Part shown: positions 1 to 7,291 of the stretch, one piece after another
Numbering within the stretch: position 1 is the stretch's first letter
Layout: every line of letters begins with the position of its first letter
Assembly: GCF_001742185.1 (NCBI RefSeq)
Contig: NZ_CP015750.1
Location: 2,418,001 to 2,482,000, forward strand
From: Pectobacterium wasabiae CFBP 3304
GTDB taxonomy: Bacteria; Pseudomonadota; Gammaproteobacteria; Enterobacterales; Enterobacteriaceae
Direction: 5' to 3'
Length of the DNA stretch: 64,000 bases
The notes under the pieces: model-generated
Seen by the model: only the letters and a program-made list of their open reading frames with translations
What the model was told of the DNA's origin: nothing
Database searches by the model: none
Position numbers and translations under genes: made by a program

Positions 1-1284
1 GTAAATGTGTTTCCTAAGGGAGGAATGACAACCGAAGACGAGTTGGTTGCCATTATTGAGGATGTTGTTCCTAAATATCCGCAAGTTAAAGTCTGGAATC
101 TCTCGTTGGGGGGCAATGATCCTGTTCATAATACTGATTTTTCTGATTTTGCTCATTTCTTGGATGAAATGCATGATAAGTATGGATGCCTGTTTGTTGT
201 AGCCGCCGGAAATCAGAATAATTACGAACAGTGGCCAACAGCGCGTGGTCATGCTGGTATTAATCGAATTTCTTCTCCGGGTGATTCAATCAGAGCGTTG
301 ACAATAGGCAGTTTGGCTCATAAAGAAACCCCATTATCATTGAGCCGGATAGATGAGGCATCGCCATTCTCCCGCATTGGCCCCGGTCCTAGTTGTATAC
401 CAAAACCAGAGATTACTCATTATGGTGGGAATGTTACAGCTAAAGGTGCATTTGCTCAAATAGGCATATTATCTCTAGGGCCGAATAATATGCTTTGTGA
501 AACGATTGGGACCAGTTTTGCTACGCCAATTGCATCAAGTATTGCTGCACATTTACATCATTTCTTATCTCAGGGTGGGAGGGTAGAAGTTCCAACGGAA
601 CGCATTAAAGCACTAATGGTACATTCCAGCTTATTAGGTGGTAAGGTTACAACAGATACTATTAATCATAAGGGCTTTGGTCGGCCCGGAGACATTATTG
701 ATCATTTATATTGCGATCCAAATTGTATGACGATGGTTTTCGAAACAGATGTTCGTCACGGTGGTTTTGAGTTTGAACGGTTCCCTTTTCCTATTCCTGA
801 CTGCCTGAATACAGATGATGGAAAATATAAGGGAGAGGTCTTGATGACATTAGTCTATTCCCCTGAGATAGATAAAAATTACTCATCAGAGTATTGCAGA
901 ACTAATGTTGATGTAGGTATGGGAAGTTATAACCGTGATGAAGAGGGCATTCGTAGATTTAACTCGATGATCCCCGCTGCACCAAAAGATATTAAAGATT
1001 TATATGAAAGATCTCGAGTCGAAAATGGTTTCAAATGGTCTCCTGTAAAGGCATACCATAAGATATCCACTCGTGGAATCAATGTAGGCGATTGGCGACT
1101 TAAGCTTAGTGTTTTACGAAGAGCCGAAATGGCTATGCCGGAGAGACCACAACGGGCGACTCTCGTATTAAGTTTAAGAGGATTAGAACCTAATCAACCG
1201 GTCTACAACGAAACTATTCAAAAAATTAATCAGTTAGGATGGATAACCGTTGATATTGATCAGCATGTCAGAATTCGGACATGA
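1..1284 (+). CDS. Subtilisin-like serine protease (S8), C-terminal part, 5' end outside window
   Basis: The frame is already open at base 1, so the true start lies left of the window. About 427 residues are visible. A glycine/asparagine motif (VVAAGN) fits the oxyanion-hole Asn region of S8 peptidases, and GTSFATP further on carries the catalytic Ser. The Asp and His of the triad must lie upstream. About 240 residues follow the Ser motif and match no domain I recognise. No membrane segment is evident in the visible part. The gene is AT-rich compared with the core genes to the right and sits in an integrated element. S8 proteases of this layout often pair with an AAA ATPase gene, as in the IetAS plasmid-stability and phage-defence pair. 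That link is inference, because the upstream partner is not visible. The S8 call is secure; the role is not. Confidence 0.8.
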   Translation, partial: VNVFPKGGMTTEDELVAIIEDVVPKYPQVKVWNLSLGGNDPVHNTDFSDFAHFLDEMHDKYGCLFVVAAGNQNNYEQWPTARGHAGINRISSPGDSIRALTIGSLAHKETPLSLSRIDEASPFSRIGPGPSCIPKPEITHYGGNVTAKGAFAQIGILSLGPNNMLCETIGTSFATPIASSIAAHLHHFLSQGGRVEVPTERIKALMVHSSLLGGKVTTDTINHKGFGRPGDIIDHLYCDPNCMTMVFETDVRHGGFEFERFPFPIPDCLNTDDGKYKGEVLMTLVYSPEIDKNYSSEYCRTNVDVGMGSYNRDEEGIRRFNSMIPAAPKDIKDLYERSRVENGFKWSPVKAYHKISTRGINVGDWRLKLSVLRRAEMAMPERPQRATLVLSLRGLEPNQPVYNETIQKINQLGWITVDIDQHVRIRT

Positions 1285-1663
1285 GTGGATAATCATCGAA
1301 CGACAAAACATTGCTCTGAATGGTTTCTTTCCAATTAGTATTATTTTTTGTGAGTTAGTATATTAACTAATATACGGTGGCAGTGAAAATTATTTCTATT
1401 CCTATATATCTTAGCACCTGAAAAATTCAGGTGCTAAGATTAATCTCTTGAAGATATATCCTACTGGTGATACATGATGCGCTTTGCGTTCTTTGTGTCG
1501 TTTATTTGGTTGCGTTTCAATGGTTGGCGGGACAATCCGCTAGTGCCCAGTAAGGTAGATAAGACCAAATTCGCCCGGTTTCAGCACTCGTAAGATTGCC
1601 CTTTTCGGTGGTATCATTTGCTATATGATTAATTTAATTTTCAAAATTATTATATGGATCGAT
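1285..1663. other. Intergenic region after the S8 protease
   Basis: This AT-rich gap contains a strong hairpin (1408-1440) and no convincing gene. A 39-codon frame (1474-1593, plus strand, starting MMRFAFF and ending FQHS) has no good ribosome binding site, and I do not treat it as a gene. Confidence 0.5.
1408..1440. terminator. Perfect 15-bp hairpin, probable bidirectional terminator
   Basis: The arms 1408-1422 and 1426-1440 are perfectly complementary around a three-base AAA loop. It lies 124 bp after the protease stop and faces the convergent XRE gene at 1664-1930. There is no real T-run, so termination is likely but not certain. Confidence 0.55.
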
Positions 1664-1930
1664 TTATTTTTTCCATTGAACCATTTCACCATTATGTAAT
1701 TTTAAAATTATTTCAGCAAAATCATCATCAACCGTATAAAAATAACACTCTGGCACATTAAGCACCTTAGCAAACGCGCACATCATCTCAAATGTTGGGC
1801 GATGTATACCGCTTTCATATTGGGATATGCGTGATCGTGCAGTGGCTTCCTCAATGCCAGCCAGTACGCCTAGCTTTTCTTGAGTGAGATTGGTTTGTAA
1901 ACGAGCCGTTTTAAGGCGAATGGGCAACAT
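1664..1930 (-). CDS. Small XRE-family DNA-binding protein, copy 1
   Basis: This 88-residue protein is almost entirely a lambda-repressor-type helix-turn-helix. Residues 1-60 include NLTQEKLGVLAG, the turn, and the recognition segment SRISQYESGIHRP typical of Cro/C1-type XRE proteins. A short tail (ECYFYTVDDDFAEIILKL) is shared with the next gene. It is a tandem paralogue of the protein at 2033-2293, with near-identical helix-turn-helix and differing C-terminal ends (HNGEMVQWKK here). A conserved upstream palindrome at 1988-2006 suggests autoregulation. It could be an element immunity repressor or the antitoxin-like half of a pair, but no toxin gene is adjacent. The family call is firm and the role is unknown. 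Confidence 0.85.
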   Translation of the reverse strand: MLPIRLKTARLQTNLTQEKLGVLAGIEEATARSRISQYESGIHRPTFEMMCAFAKVLNVPECYFYTVDDDFAEIILKLHNGEMVQWKK

Positions 1931-1987
1931 GATGGCACCATCAATAAGGATATTGATAGCATGTTTAGCACTACTTTACATGTAGGT

Positions 1988-2006
1988 TGCTTAGACTTCC
2001 TGAACA
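1988..2006. promoter_or_regulatory. Degenerate palindromic operator upstream of XRE copy 1
   Basis: Read on the minus strand it is TGTTCAGGAAGTCTAAGCA, an imperfect inverted repeat of 8-bp half-sites around a 3-bp centre. It lies 58 bp upstream of the start codon, almost the same place as the better palindrome upstream of copy 2. The shared position suggests an XRE binding site carried along in the duplication. Confidence 0.5.
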
Positions 2007-2032
2007 ATAGGGGGGGGATTTATTTGCATTCG

Positions 2033-2293
2033 TTAAGAATGACTCTGATGTTTAAGGTAAAGCTCCAGAACCATCTCAGCAAAATCATCGTTAACGGTGT
2101 AAAAGTAGCATTCCGGCACATTAAGTACCTTTGCAAATGCGCACATCATTTCAAACGTCGGACGATGTATTCCTCCTTCATACTGAGATACGCGGGAACG
2201 TGCAGTTTCTTCTTCAATGCCAGCAAGAACTCCCAATTTTTCCTGAGTTAGATTAGCCCGTAGTCGGGCAGCTTTGAGACGAGTAGGTAGCAT
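2033..2293 (-). CDS. Small XRE-family DNA-binding protein, copy 2
   Basis: This 86-residue protein parallels copy 1 through its helix-turn-helix (NLTQEKLGVLAGIEEETARS, then SRVSQYEGGIHRP) and the ECYFYTVNDDFAE tail. It ends differently, in YLKHQSHS. It has the same orientation as copy 1, with about 100 bp between the two genes. It is divergent from the Nlp-like gene at 2408, with a well-formed palindrome between them at 2354-2372. That layout resembles a phage-type switch with a repressor and a divergent Ner/Cro-like gene sharing one control region. This is inference from arrangement only. Copy 2 has the more symmetrical operator, so it may be the original and copy 1 the duplicate. Confidence 0.85.
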   Translation of the reverse strand: MLPTRLKAARLRANLTQEKLGVLAGIEEETARSRVSQYEGGIHRPTFEMMCAFAKVLNVPECYFYTVNDDFAEMVLELYLKHQSHS

Positions 2294-2353
2294 TCATTAC
2301 ACCATCAATGATCATACATTGACTTAGTGTTTAGCATTACTTAACATCGTAGT

Positions 2354-2372
2354 TGTTTAGACTATCTGAACA
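2354..2372. promoter_or_regulatory. Palindromic operator between divergent XRE and Nlp-like genes
   Basis: On the minus strand it reads TGTTCAGATAGTCTAAACA. The half-sites TGTTCAGA and TCTAAACA are inverted with one mismatch around a TAG centre. It lies 61 bp upstream of the XRE start and 36 bp upstream of the divergent gene, so one bound repressor could affect both. Confidence 0.6.
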
Positions 2373-2407
2373 AATGATGTTTAATGTGAGGCCACAAAAT
2401 AAGGATC

Positions 2408-2635
2408 ATGGAGATGATTGATAAGGATTGGCACCCGGCAGATATCATCGCCGGGTTAAGAAAGAAGGGAACAACATTGGCGGCCGTTTCCCGAGAAGCG
2501 GGGTTAGCGTCTTCCACGCTGGCAAACGCGTTAACAAAACACTGGCCGAAAGGGGAAAAGCTGATTGCGGAAGCGCTGGGGGTTTCACCTGCGGAAATCT
2601 GGCCTTCCCGTTACCGCAAATCAGAAGATCGTTAA
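2408..2635 (+). CDS. Ner/Nlp (SfsB-like) winged-helix regulator
   Basis: This small protein of 73-75 residues has the pattern of the Ner/Nlp family: DWHPADIIAGLRKKG, then LAAVSREAGL and SSTLANALTKHWPKGEKLIAEALG, ending near PAEIWPSRY. Mu Ner and the bacterial Nlp/SfsB proteins are DNA-binding regulators of early phage or host genes. The ATG at 2414 is the better start, since AAGGA sits 8 bases upstream; the ATG at 2408 is also open. It diverges from the XRE pair across a shared operator and is followed by a strong hairpin at 2651-2688. It probably acts with the XRE proteins in controlling the element. Confidence 0.8.
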   Translation: MEMIDKDWHPADIIAGLRKKGTTLAAVSREAGLASSTLANALTKHWPKGEKLIAEALGVSPAEIWPSRYRKSEDR

Positions 2636-2650
2636 AGTAAAACAGGATCT

Positions 2651-2688
2651 CCCGAACCGTTATCGAACTAGGTCGGTAACGGTTCGGG
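2651..2688 (+). terminator. Perfect 12-bp hairpin after the Nlp-like gene
   Basis: The arms 2651-2662 (CCCGAACCGTTA) and 2677-2688 are perfectly complementary around a 14-base loop, starting 16 bp after the stop codon. There is no T-run, so it may be a weak terminator or an RNA-processing element. Confidence 0.55.
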
Positions 2689-2973
2689 AGAAGGCAAGCG
2701 AAGCGCGACAGTTTACTTTTGTTGTTCGCCCCATGCTCTCACCTCATGACTTCGCCCTATGGTATGGGGCGAATGTATGCGGCGAGCGCGTGAGGCGAAT
2801 GCGGTGGTAGCCATTCAGCCCTGTGCCGGGAAATGTATTTTCCGGCACAAAGCGGCGTGCGCCAGTTCATGCGGGCTGGACGCCCTTATTGCCTGTCGCA
2901 TGGGGGTAATGTCGTGGCTGGACGCCACGTCAAAATCCCCAGGGTCAACAGCGGCACACCGTCGCGCGCTACG

Positions 2974-3076
2974 CGCGACCAACCCCTTTAAGACGCGCGT
3001 TTTAGCCTGTTATTTCTCTTTCTCGCAGGCTCGGTGCGAAATAACGGGAAACGCTGCTTTAAATGGGTTGGTCGCG
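2974..3076. ncRNA. Candidate structured RNA (nested stem-loop of about 100 nt)
   Basis: Bases 2974-2991 pair with 3059-3076 at 17 of 18 positions. Inside, 3006-3016 (CCTGTTATTTC) pairs with 3038-3048 (GAAATAACGGG) with one G-T pair. An overlapping perfect stem, 2961-2968 with 2972-2979, could form an alternative fold with the left arm. Nested and competing stems fit a regulatory RNA such as a P4 CI-type RNA. The strand is undecided because both strands fold equally. Confidence 0.35.
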
Positions 3077-3144
3077 CCTCGCTACCGGCTTGTGGCCGGA
3101 GACTTAGCGGCGACGGTGTGCGGGGCAAGCCCCCCAAATAAACC

Positions 3145-3165
3145 GACGCGTGGGCGCGTCTTTTT
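3145..3165 (+). terminator. Rho-independent terminator inside the structured region
   Basis: GACGCG (3145-3150) pairs with CGCGTC (3155-3160) around a TGGG loop, followed by five T (3161-3165). It would end plus-strand transcripts from the 2974-3076 structure, as the immunity terminator does in P4-type control regions. Confidence 0.6.
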
Positions 3166-3399
3166 GCTCGCTGGGGCGGCAAAATTTATTCGGCTCCCCC
3201 CGGCCTGCTCGGTTTCCCTTGGGGGAAACGCTCGCGGGTGGGTTCGGGCGACGCAAATTAGCCATTTCTGCGAAATGGAATTTACTCGCCTCACGCCACT
3301 TTTTAATTTCTGCTGCTCGCATCCATTAAAAAGCCATACAAGGGCGGCCTGTCATATCGTTTGTCCCTGTAAACACGGGTAATTGCGATGGTGAAAAAT

Positions 3400-3468
3400 C
3401 CGCTGTTGTATCAGGGATGTTCGGTGCTCGCTCTGCTGCGCTCCGCCTCAGCCCTGATACAACAGCGG
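3400..3468. repeat. 17-bp perfect inverted repeat with 35-bp spacer near int
   Basis: CCGCTGTTGTATCAGGG (3400-3416) is repeated in inverse at 3452-3468. It lies about 70 bp downstream of the integrase stop. It could be an int transcript terminator (no T-run), a binding site for an element protein, or part of an origin-like region. The sequence does not decide between these. Confidence 0.6.
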
Positions 3469-3538
3469 CGTAGAGAAACAAGATAAGCCGCCTCTGTTCG
3501 ATTAGAAGCGACTTATTCCATAGGTATATCAGTCTGGC

Positions 3539-4798
3539 TCAGGCAACTTTAATCGACTTCTCAAAGCGATAAGCCGGGATGAACTGATGCTGGCAGGCAT
3601 CGAGATAATCCGACCACCACTGCATCATTTCGATTCTGGCTTCCAGATGTTCCGCTTTATGCACATAAGCCGCCCGCACGCCGTTGCGCTCTTTGTGGCT
3701 CATCTGTCGCTCAATGGCATCCTTTGACCAGCGTCCGGACTCGTTCAGGGCGCTACAGGCCATGGTTCTGAAGCCGTGGCCGCAGATTTCGGTTTTGGTG
3801 TCATAGCCAATTACGCGTAGCGCCTTGTTGATGGTATTTTCACTCATCGGCTTGTTCAGGGTATGGGCACCGGGAAAAACGAAGACCGATTCGCCGGAAA
3901 TCGCCTGAATCTGTTTCAGTAGGGCGACCGCCTGCCGTGACAGCGGCACCAGATGTTCATCCTTCATCTTTGCGCCACGCTCTGAGAACCTCACGCCGTT
4001 TACCGCTTCACGCTGGGCGGGTACGCTCCAAATATGGGCTTTCAGGTTGAATTCATCCCAGCGGGCAAAACGGAGTTCGCTGGAGCGCAGAAAAACATGC
4101 AGATTCAGCTCCAGCGCCAGACGGGTCAGCATCCGGCCTTTGTAGTTCTCCATCTTCGCCAGCAGTTCAGGCAGGCGTTTCAGCGGCAGGGCGGGGTGAT
4201 GTTGGGTCACGACCGGGGTCACGACACCGTCCAAATCGTAAGCCGGATTATATTTGATGACGCCCTGCTGTACGGCATGGCGCATGATTTTGGTCAGATG
4301 CTGGCGCACCCGTCCGGCGACGTCGTGCACGCCTTTATCGTCAATCGCCTTAACCAACTGCGCCAGATGGCGGGTTTCAACCTGAGCGATATCCATCGCG
4401 CCAATGGTGGGGAAAACGTAGCGTTTCAGGCAGGTGAGGATTTTATCGGCGTGCACGTCTGACCAAAGCTTGAGGCTGCTGGTGTGCCATGCTGTCGCGA
4501 CATACTGAAAGGTGTGGGATTCATCAACGGCGGGATTGTTCGTTTTGCGAAGTTGGGAAGGGCTGATGCCGGATGCCAATAGCTTACGTGCCGCATCGCG
4601 CTTTTCGCGGGCCTCTGCCAGCGTGGTTTGAGGGTAGGGGCCAAAGGCCAGACGGTTCTCTTTACCGCCGAGGCGATAGCGAAAGTACCATAGCTTAGCG
4701 CCGCTGGTGGATACCGTGAGGTACAGGCCTTGCGAGTCAGTGAGCTTATAAGATTTTGCGAGAGGTTTCGCGGATCGGACTTTACTGTCAGTTAACAT
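3539..4798 (-). CDS. int: P4-type tyrosine integrase
   Basis: This site-specific recombinase has 419 residues from the preferred ATG at 4798, which has GGGAG ten bases upstream; a second ATG at 4819 would add seven residues. The N-terminal DUF4102 arm-binding domain is visible (MLTDSKVRSAKP, then YRLGGKENRLAFGPYP), followed by a core-binding SAM-like region and the catalytic domain. Catalytic residues are the Arg of LRSSELRFARWDEF, the His and Arg of HGFRTMACS, a second His in RQMSHKERN, and the nucleophile Tyr in RAAYVHKAEHLEAR. Length and motifs match intact P4 integrases. It lies 161 bp downstream of tRNA-Phe in the same orientation, the usual arrangement for an element that uses the tRNA 3' end as its attachment site. 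It appears functional. Confidence 0.93.
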   Translation of the reverse strand: MLTDSKVRSAKPLAKSYKLTDSQGLYLTVSTSGAKLWYFRYRLGGKENRLAFGPYPQTTLAEAREKRDAARKLLASGISPSQLRKTNNPAVDESHTFQYVATAWHTSSLKLWSDVHADKILTCLKRYVFPTIGAMDIAQVETRHLAQLVKAIDDKGVHDVAGRVRQHLTKIMRHAVQQGVIKYNPAYDLDGVVTPVVTQHHPALPLKRLPELLAKMENYKGRMLTRLALELNLHVFLRSSELRFARWDEFNLKAHIWSVPAQREAVNGVRFSERGAKMKDEHLVPLSRQAVALLKQIQAISGESVFVFPGAHTLNKPMSENTINKALRVIGYDTKTEICGHGFRTMACSALNESGRWSKDAIERQMSHKERNGVRAAYVHKAEHLEARIEMMQWWSDYLDACQHQFIPAYRFEKSIKVA

Positions 4799-4959
4799 AT
4801 GAGGGTCACTCCCGTTCATCGAACTGAATGACCCGCAATCTGACCCACAAATTCCCCGATACGAAGGGATAAATCAAAACGCATCGGAAAAGATTTTTAC
4901 GCCAACTTATTGAATCGCAATAACATAGGGATTGATAAGGAGGCATAAAAAAGGAAAGG

Positions 4960-5000
4960 TGGTGCCCGGACTCGGAATCGAACCAAGGACACGAGGATTT
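4960..5000. other. Predicted attachment site (att) at the tRNA-Phe 3' end
   Basis: P4-type integrases usually recombine at the 3' half of a tRNA gene, leaving the tRNA intact and a direct repeat of its 3' end at the far end of the element. Here int begins just beyond the tRNA 3' end. I found no second copy of the tRNA 3' end within the window, so the other boundary must lie to the left of base 1. The exact core is not resolved. Confidence 0.4.
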
Positions 5001-5035
5001 TCAATCCTCTGCTCTACCGACTGAGCTATCCGGGC
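4960..5035 (-). tRNA. tRNA-Phe (anticodon GAA)
   Basis: Read on the minus strand, the 76-base sequence folds as a complete tRNA. It has the acceptor stem GCCCGGA/TCCGGGC, D-loop AGCTCAGTCGGTAGAGC, anticodon loop TTGAAAA (anticodon GAA at 5002-5000), T-arm GGTTCGATTCC and an encoded CCA at 4962-4960. It has its own strong promoter at 5046-5074. It marks the right boundary of the integrated element. Confidence 0.97.
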
Positions 5036-5045
5036 AACGGGGCGC

Positions 5046-5074
5046 ATTAAACCTTAATCCCGTATGATCGTCAA
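5046..5074 (-). promoter_or_regulatory. Sigma-70 promoter of tRNA-Phe
   Basis: On the minus strand, TTGACG (-35, 5074-5069) and TTTAAT (-10, 5051-5046) are separated by 17 bp and followed by a GC-rich discriminator (GCGCCCC). This is the usual form of stringently controlled stable-RNA promoters, ending about 10 bp before the mature tRNA. Confidence 0.8.
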
Positions 5075-5205
5075 CCCTATTTAGGGAAAAGCTGTTCAAC
5101 TGCTTAACTTTACGGCAATCTGATGGCAGGGTGTCGATTTTGCACAAATCTTCCAGATTGATGCGTATGAAGTGGCAATGCTGATAGCGAAAAGAGGGGA
5201 GCAAT

Positions 5206-6051
5206 ATGGCGAACGACTGGCTTGAGCTACGTCAGCATGCAGATACGGGGATTGAAACGATCAAGGCGCATTTTGAGGGGCACGCCTACGATCCACATTG
5301 GCACGACAGCTACCTCGTGGGGGTGACACTTTCCGGTACACAGCAGTTTCACTGCCGCCGTGAGCGATATCATAGTCGTCCAGGAGACGCATTTTTGCTG
5401 GAGCCGGGTGAAATTCACGACGGTGATGCGCCAGTCGACGGTGGGTTTACCTATCTGACGTTTTATCTTGATGAGCAGTGGCTGACCAATGCGCTGCACG
5501 GCTTGCATGAGTCCACTCCCGGGAGTTACTCACTCCATTTTGCGCAAACACTCACGCGTGAGCCACAGTTGGTTCGTTCGATTAGTGATACGTTCGCCAC
5601 GCTTCACAACGATGAGATGAAAATTGTGCAGCAGAGCGCCATGGATAATCTGCTCTTGCAGATCACTGCGCATTGCCACTGGCGAAAAAAGCTACCATCG
5701 CAGTTGCAAAGTACAGCCGTGGCCCATCGCGCACGCGATTATCTTTATGCACATGTGGGCGAAAATATCGGCCTGTCTGACCTTGCTCGGGAGACGGGCA
5801 CCGATCGCTTCACGCTGACGCGTTGTTTTAAACGTGAATTTCATTTGGCTCCGCACGCCTGGCTTATCCAACTTCGTTTGGCGAAAGCACGGCAGTTACT
5901 GGCATATGGCGATCAGCCTGCTGATGTGGCTGCGGCCTTGGGTTTCTCCGATCAAAGCCATCTTGGTCGCTGGTTTCAGCGGGCATACCGGATCTCGCCT
6001 GCCCATTACCGTCGGTTATGCACAAACCTTCCAGACGTTTCCAGAAGATAG
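5206..6051 (+). CDS. AraC-family transcriptional regulator
   Basis: This 281-residue protein starts at ATG 5206 with GGGGAG upstream. The N-terminal part (about 1-160) is an AraC-type cupin effector domain, with HWHDSYLVGVTLSG and PGDAFLLEPGEIHDGD as its recognisable stretches. The C-terminal part (about 175-275) holds the two helix-turn-helix motifs, DLARETGTDRFTLTRCFKREF and AAALGFSDQSHLGRWFQRAY followed by ISPAHYRR. A LysE-type exporter gene begins 35 bp downstream in the same direction, so the pair is likely co-transcribed or functionally linked. This type of regulator commonly activates its neighbouring amino-acid exporter. The effector is unknown. Confidence 0.9.
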   Translation: MANDWLELRQHADTGIETIKAHFEGHAYDPHWHDSYLVGVTLSGTQQFHCRRERYHSRPGDAFLLEPGEIHDGDAPVDGGFTYLTFYLDEQWLTNALHGLHESTPGSYSLHFAQTLTREPQLVRSISDTFATLHNDEMKIVQQSAMDNLLLQITAHCHWRKKLPSQLQSTAVAHRARDYLYAHVGENIGLSDLARETGTDRFTLTRCFKREFHLAPHAWLIQLRLAKARQLLAYGDQPADVAAALGFSDQSHLGRWFQRAYRISPAHYRRLCTNLPDVSRR

Positions 6052-6086
6052 CGGCACAGTCAGGGCTCTTAAAAAAGGAGTGACCT

Positions 6087-6677
6087 GTGAATTTGATGCC
6101 GTTTCTGCTATTTGCGTTTGTCGCCTCGATAACGCCGGGACCAACTAATATCCTGATTCTAACCAACAGCCAGCGCTATGGTGTGAGAAACACGCTACCC
6201 GCGGTGGTCGGTGCCTGTGTGGCAGCAAGCGCTATTGTACTGATTTCAGGTGCTGGCGCGGGGGAGATGCTGCGTCAGTATCCAGTCATACGTCAGGTGA
6301 TGAGCTGGGCGGGTGTGCTGTGGTTAAGCTGGATGAGCTGGCAGCTATTCAGGGCGCCAGCAGCTAATCTCTCTGGCGAATCGCACAACCGTTTTACGGC
6401 GCGCGCTGCGGCATTGTTACAGGTGATTAACCCGAAAACGTGGATGATGGCATTGGCCGTCGTCAGCCTGTTCGCCCCTGCGGGGGATCGCGTGTTGCGG
6501 GATGTATCGATAATGGCTCTGTGGTTCTTGATTATCTCTATCGCGTGTTTGGTGTGCTGGGCATGGCTGGGGAGGGCCGTGAACAGGGTGTTTCGCACCA
6601 CCGTTGCAATGGTGCGCTTTCAGCGCCTGATGGCGCTGTGTCTGTTCGTTTCAGCCTGGGTAGGAATGCTCGCTTAG
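6087..6677 (+). CDS. LysE/RhtB-family amino-acid exporter
   Basis: This 196-residue inner-membrane protein starts at GTG 6087, five bases after AAGGAG. The family signature near the N-terminus is clear ([18 protein letters not shown]), as is the conserved NPKTWMMA in the middle. About six hydrophobic segments are visible. Members export amino acids or related small molecules using the proton gradient. The gene follows the AraC regulator closely and ends 4 bp inside the convergent TetR-like gene, so the two stop codons overlap. The substrate cannot be read from the sequence. Confidence 0.9.
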   Translation: MNLMPFLLFAFVASITPGPTNILILTNSQRYGVRNTLPAVVGACVAASAIVLISGAGAGEMLRQYPVIRQVMSWAGVLWLSWMSWQLFRAPAANLSGESHNRFTARAAALLQVINPKTWMMALAVVSLFAPAGDRVLRDVSIMALWFLIISIACLVCWAWLGRAVNRVFRTTVAMVRFQRLMALCLFVSAWVGMLA

Positions 6678-7249
6678 GTCAACGCCCCACCCTTGCGGCA
6701 CAGCGCGAAGCGTAATACATCTTCTGCCAGCCGTTGGGCGGTGGCGATGCTGGCGGCCTGATGCTTGACCAGCAGGTTGCTTAGGCAGCCTTCCAGAATC
6801 AGTTCCATCTGTTGTGCTACCATCTCGGGATCGTCGGTTTCCAGCTCTTCCAGTAAATCGCGGGTGTAGCGGTAAGAAGCCTGCTTCTGCTGTTCTGCAA
6901 TTTGGTGGATAGGATGATTGATGTCAGGGAAGAAGCTGCACGCGGCGATAAACAAGCAGCCAGGATAACGCTGTTTGTTCACCGACTCATGCAGTACCTG
7001 ATAGCGCGCCAGCAGCTTTTGCTCAATGCTTTTCTCGTCGTCCAATAGCAACTGACGCCGCCAGGTATCGACCTGCTGGCTATGATGACGTAGGCCGTCA
7101 TACAGCAGCGCCTCCCGATCCGGCCAGAATGGCGTCAGTTCCTCTACGGGAACCCCTAGTTTCTCCGCCAGCATATCCAGCGTCGTCATGGCAAATCCGT
7201 GCTGCTCCAGTAGAGTAAGCGCATGTTCAAGAACATCTTCCCGTTGCAT
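6674..7249 (-). CDS. yjdC: TetR-like regulator YjdC
   Basis: This 191-residue protein has an N-terminal TetR helix-turn-helix (about 8-50: [21 protein letters not shown]) and an all-helical C-terminal half with a [22 protein letters not shown] segment. It lies 42 bp downstream of dsbD on the same strand, the same place yjdC occupies behind dsbD and cutA in E. coli. The recognition helix is less basic than usual and DNA targets are not known. The first ATG (7249) follows GGAGG closely enough to be the start. It is probably the last gene of the cutA-dsbD transcript. Confidence 0.85.
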   Translation of the reverse strand: MQREDVLEHALTLLEQHGFAMTTLDMLAEKLGVPVEELTPFWPDREALLYDGLRHHSQQVDTWRRQLLLDDEKSIEQKLLARYQVLHESVNKQRYPGCLFIAACSFFPDINHPIHQIAEQQKQASYRYTRDLLEELETDDPEMVAQQMELILEGCLSNLLVKHQAASIATAQRLAEDVLRFALCRKGGALT

Positions 7250-7291
7250 TAGGTCTCCTCCAGAAGCACAAAATCGAATAGAAAGTGTCGT

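Larger units (their letters stand above)
2689..3538. other. Structured GC-rich region, possible P4-type immunity/control region
   Basis: The stretch is open in several overlapping frames on both strands (207 codons plus; 64-72 codons minus). None has a good ribosome binding site or normal codon use, so I do not call a protein. It contains many inverted repeats: a nested stem at 2974-3076, a short GGGGC/GCCCC stem near 3122-3133, a terminator at 3145-3165, a CCATTTC/GAAATGG stem near 3263-3280 and a 17-bp inverted repeat at 3400-3468. P4-type satellites control themselves by RNA-mediated termination in a comparable place near int. The integrase next door makes this the best guess, but the match is by character and position, not by alignment. 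Confidence 0.4.

Noticed and set aside
1474..1593. 39-codon frame after the S8 protease
   Set aside because: It has no good ribosome binding site or recognisable features.
2759..3382. Open frame of 207 codons, and overlapping minus-strand frames of 64-72 codons, in the GC-rich region
   Set aside because: The frames overlap on both strands, composition is dominated by Arg, Ala and Pro, there is no convincing ribosome binding site, and inverted repeats explain the region better.
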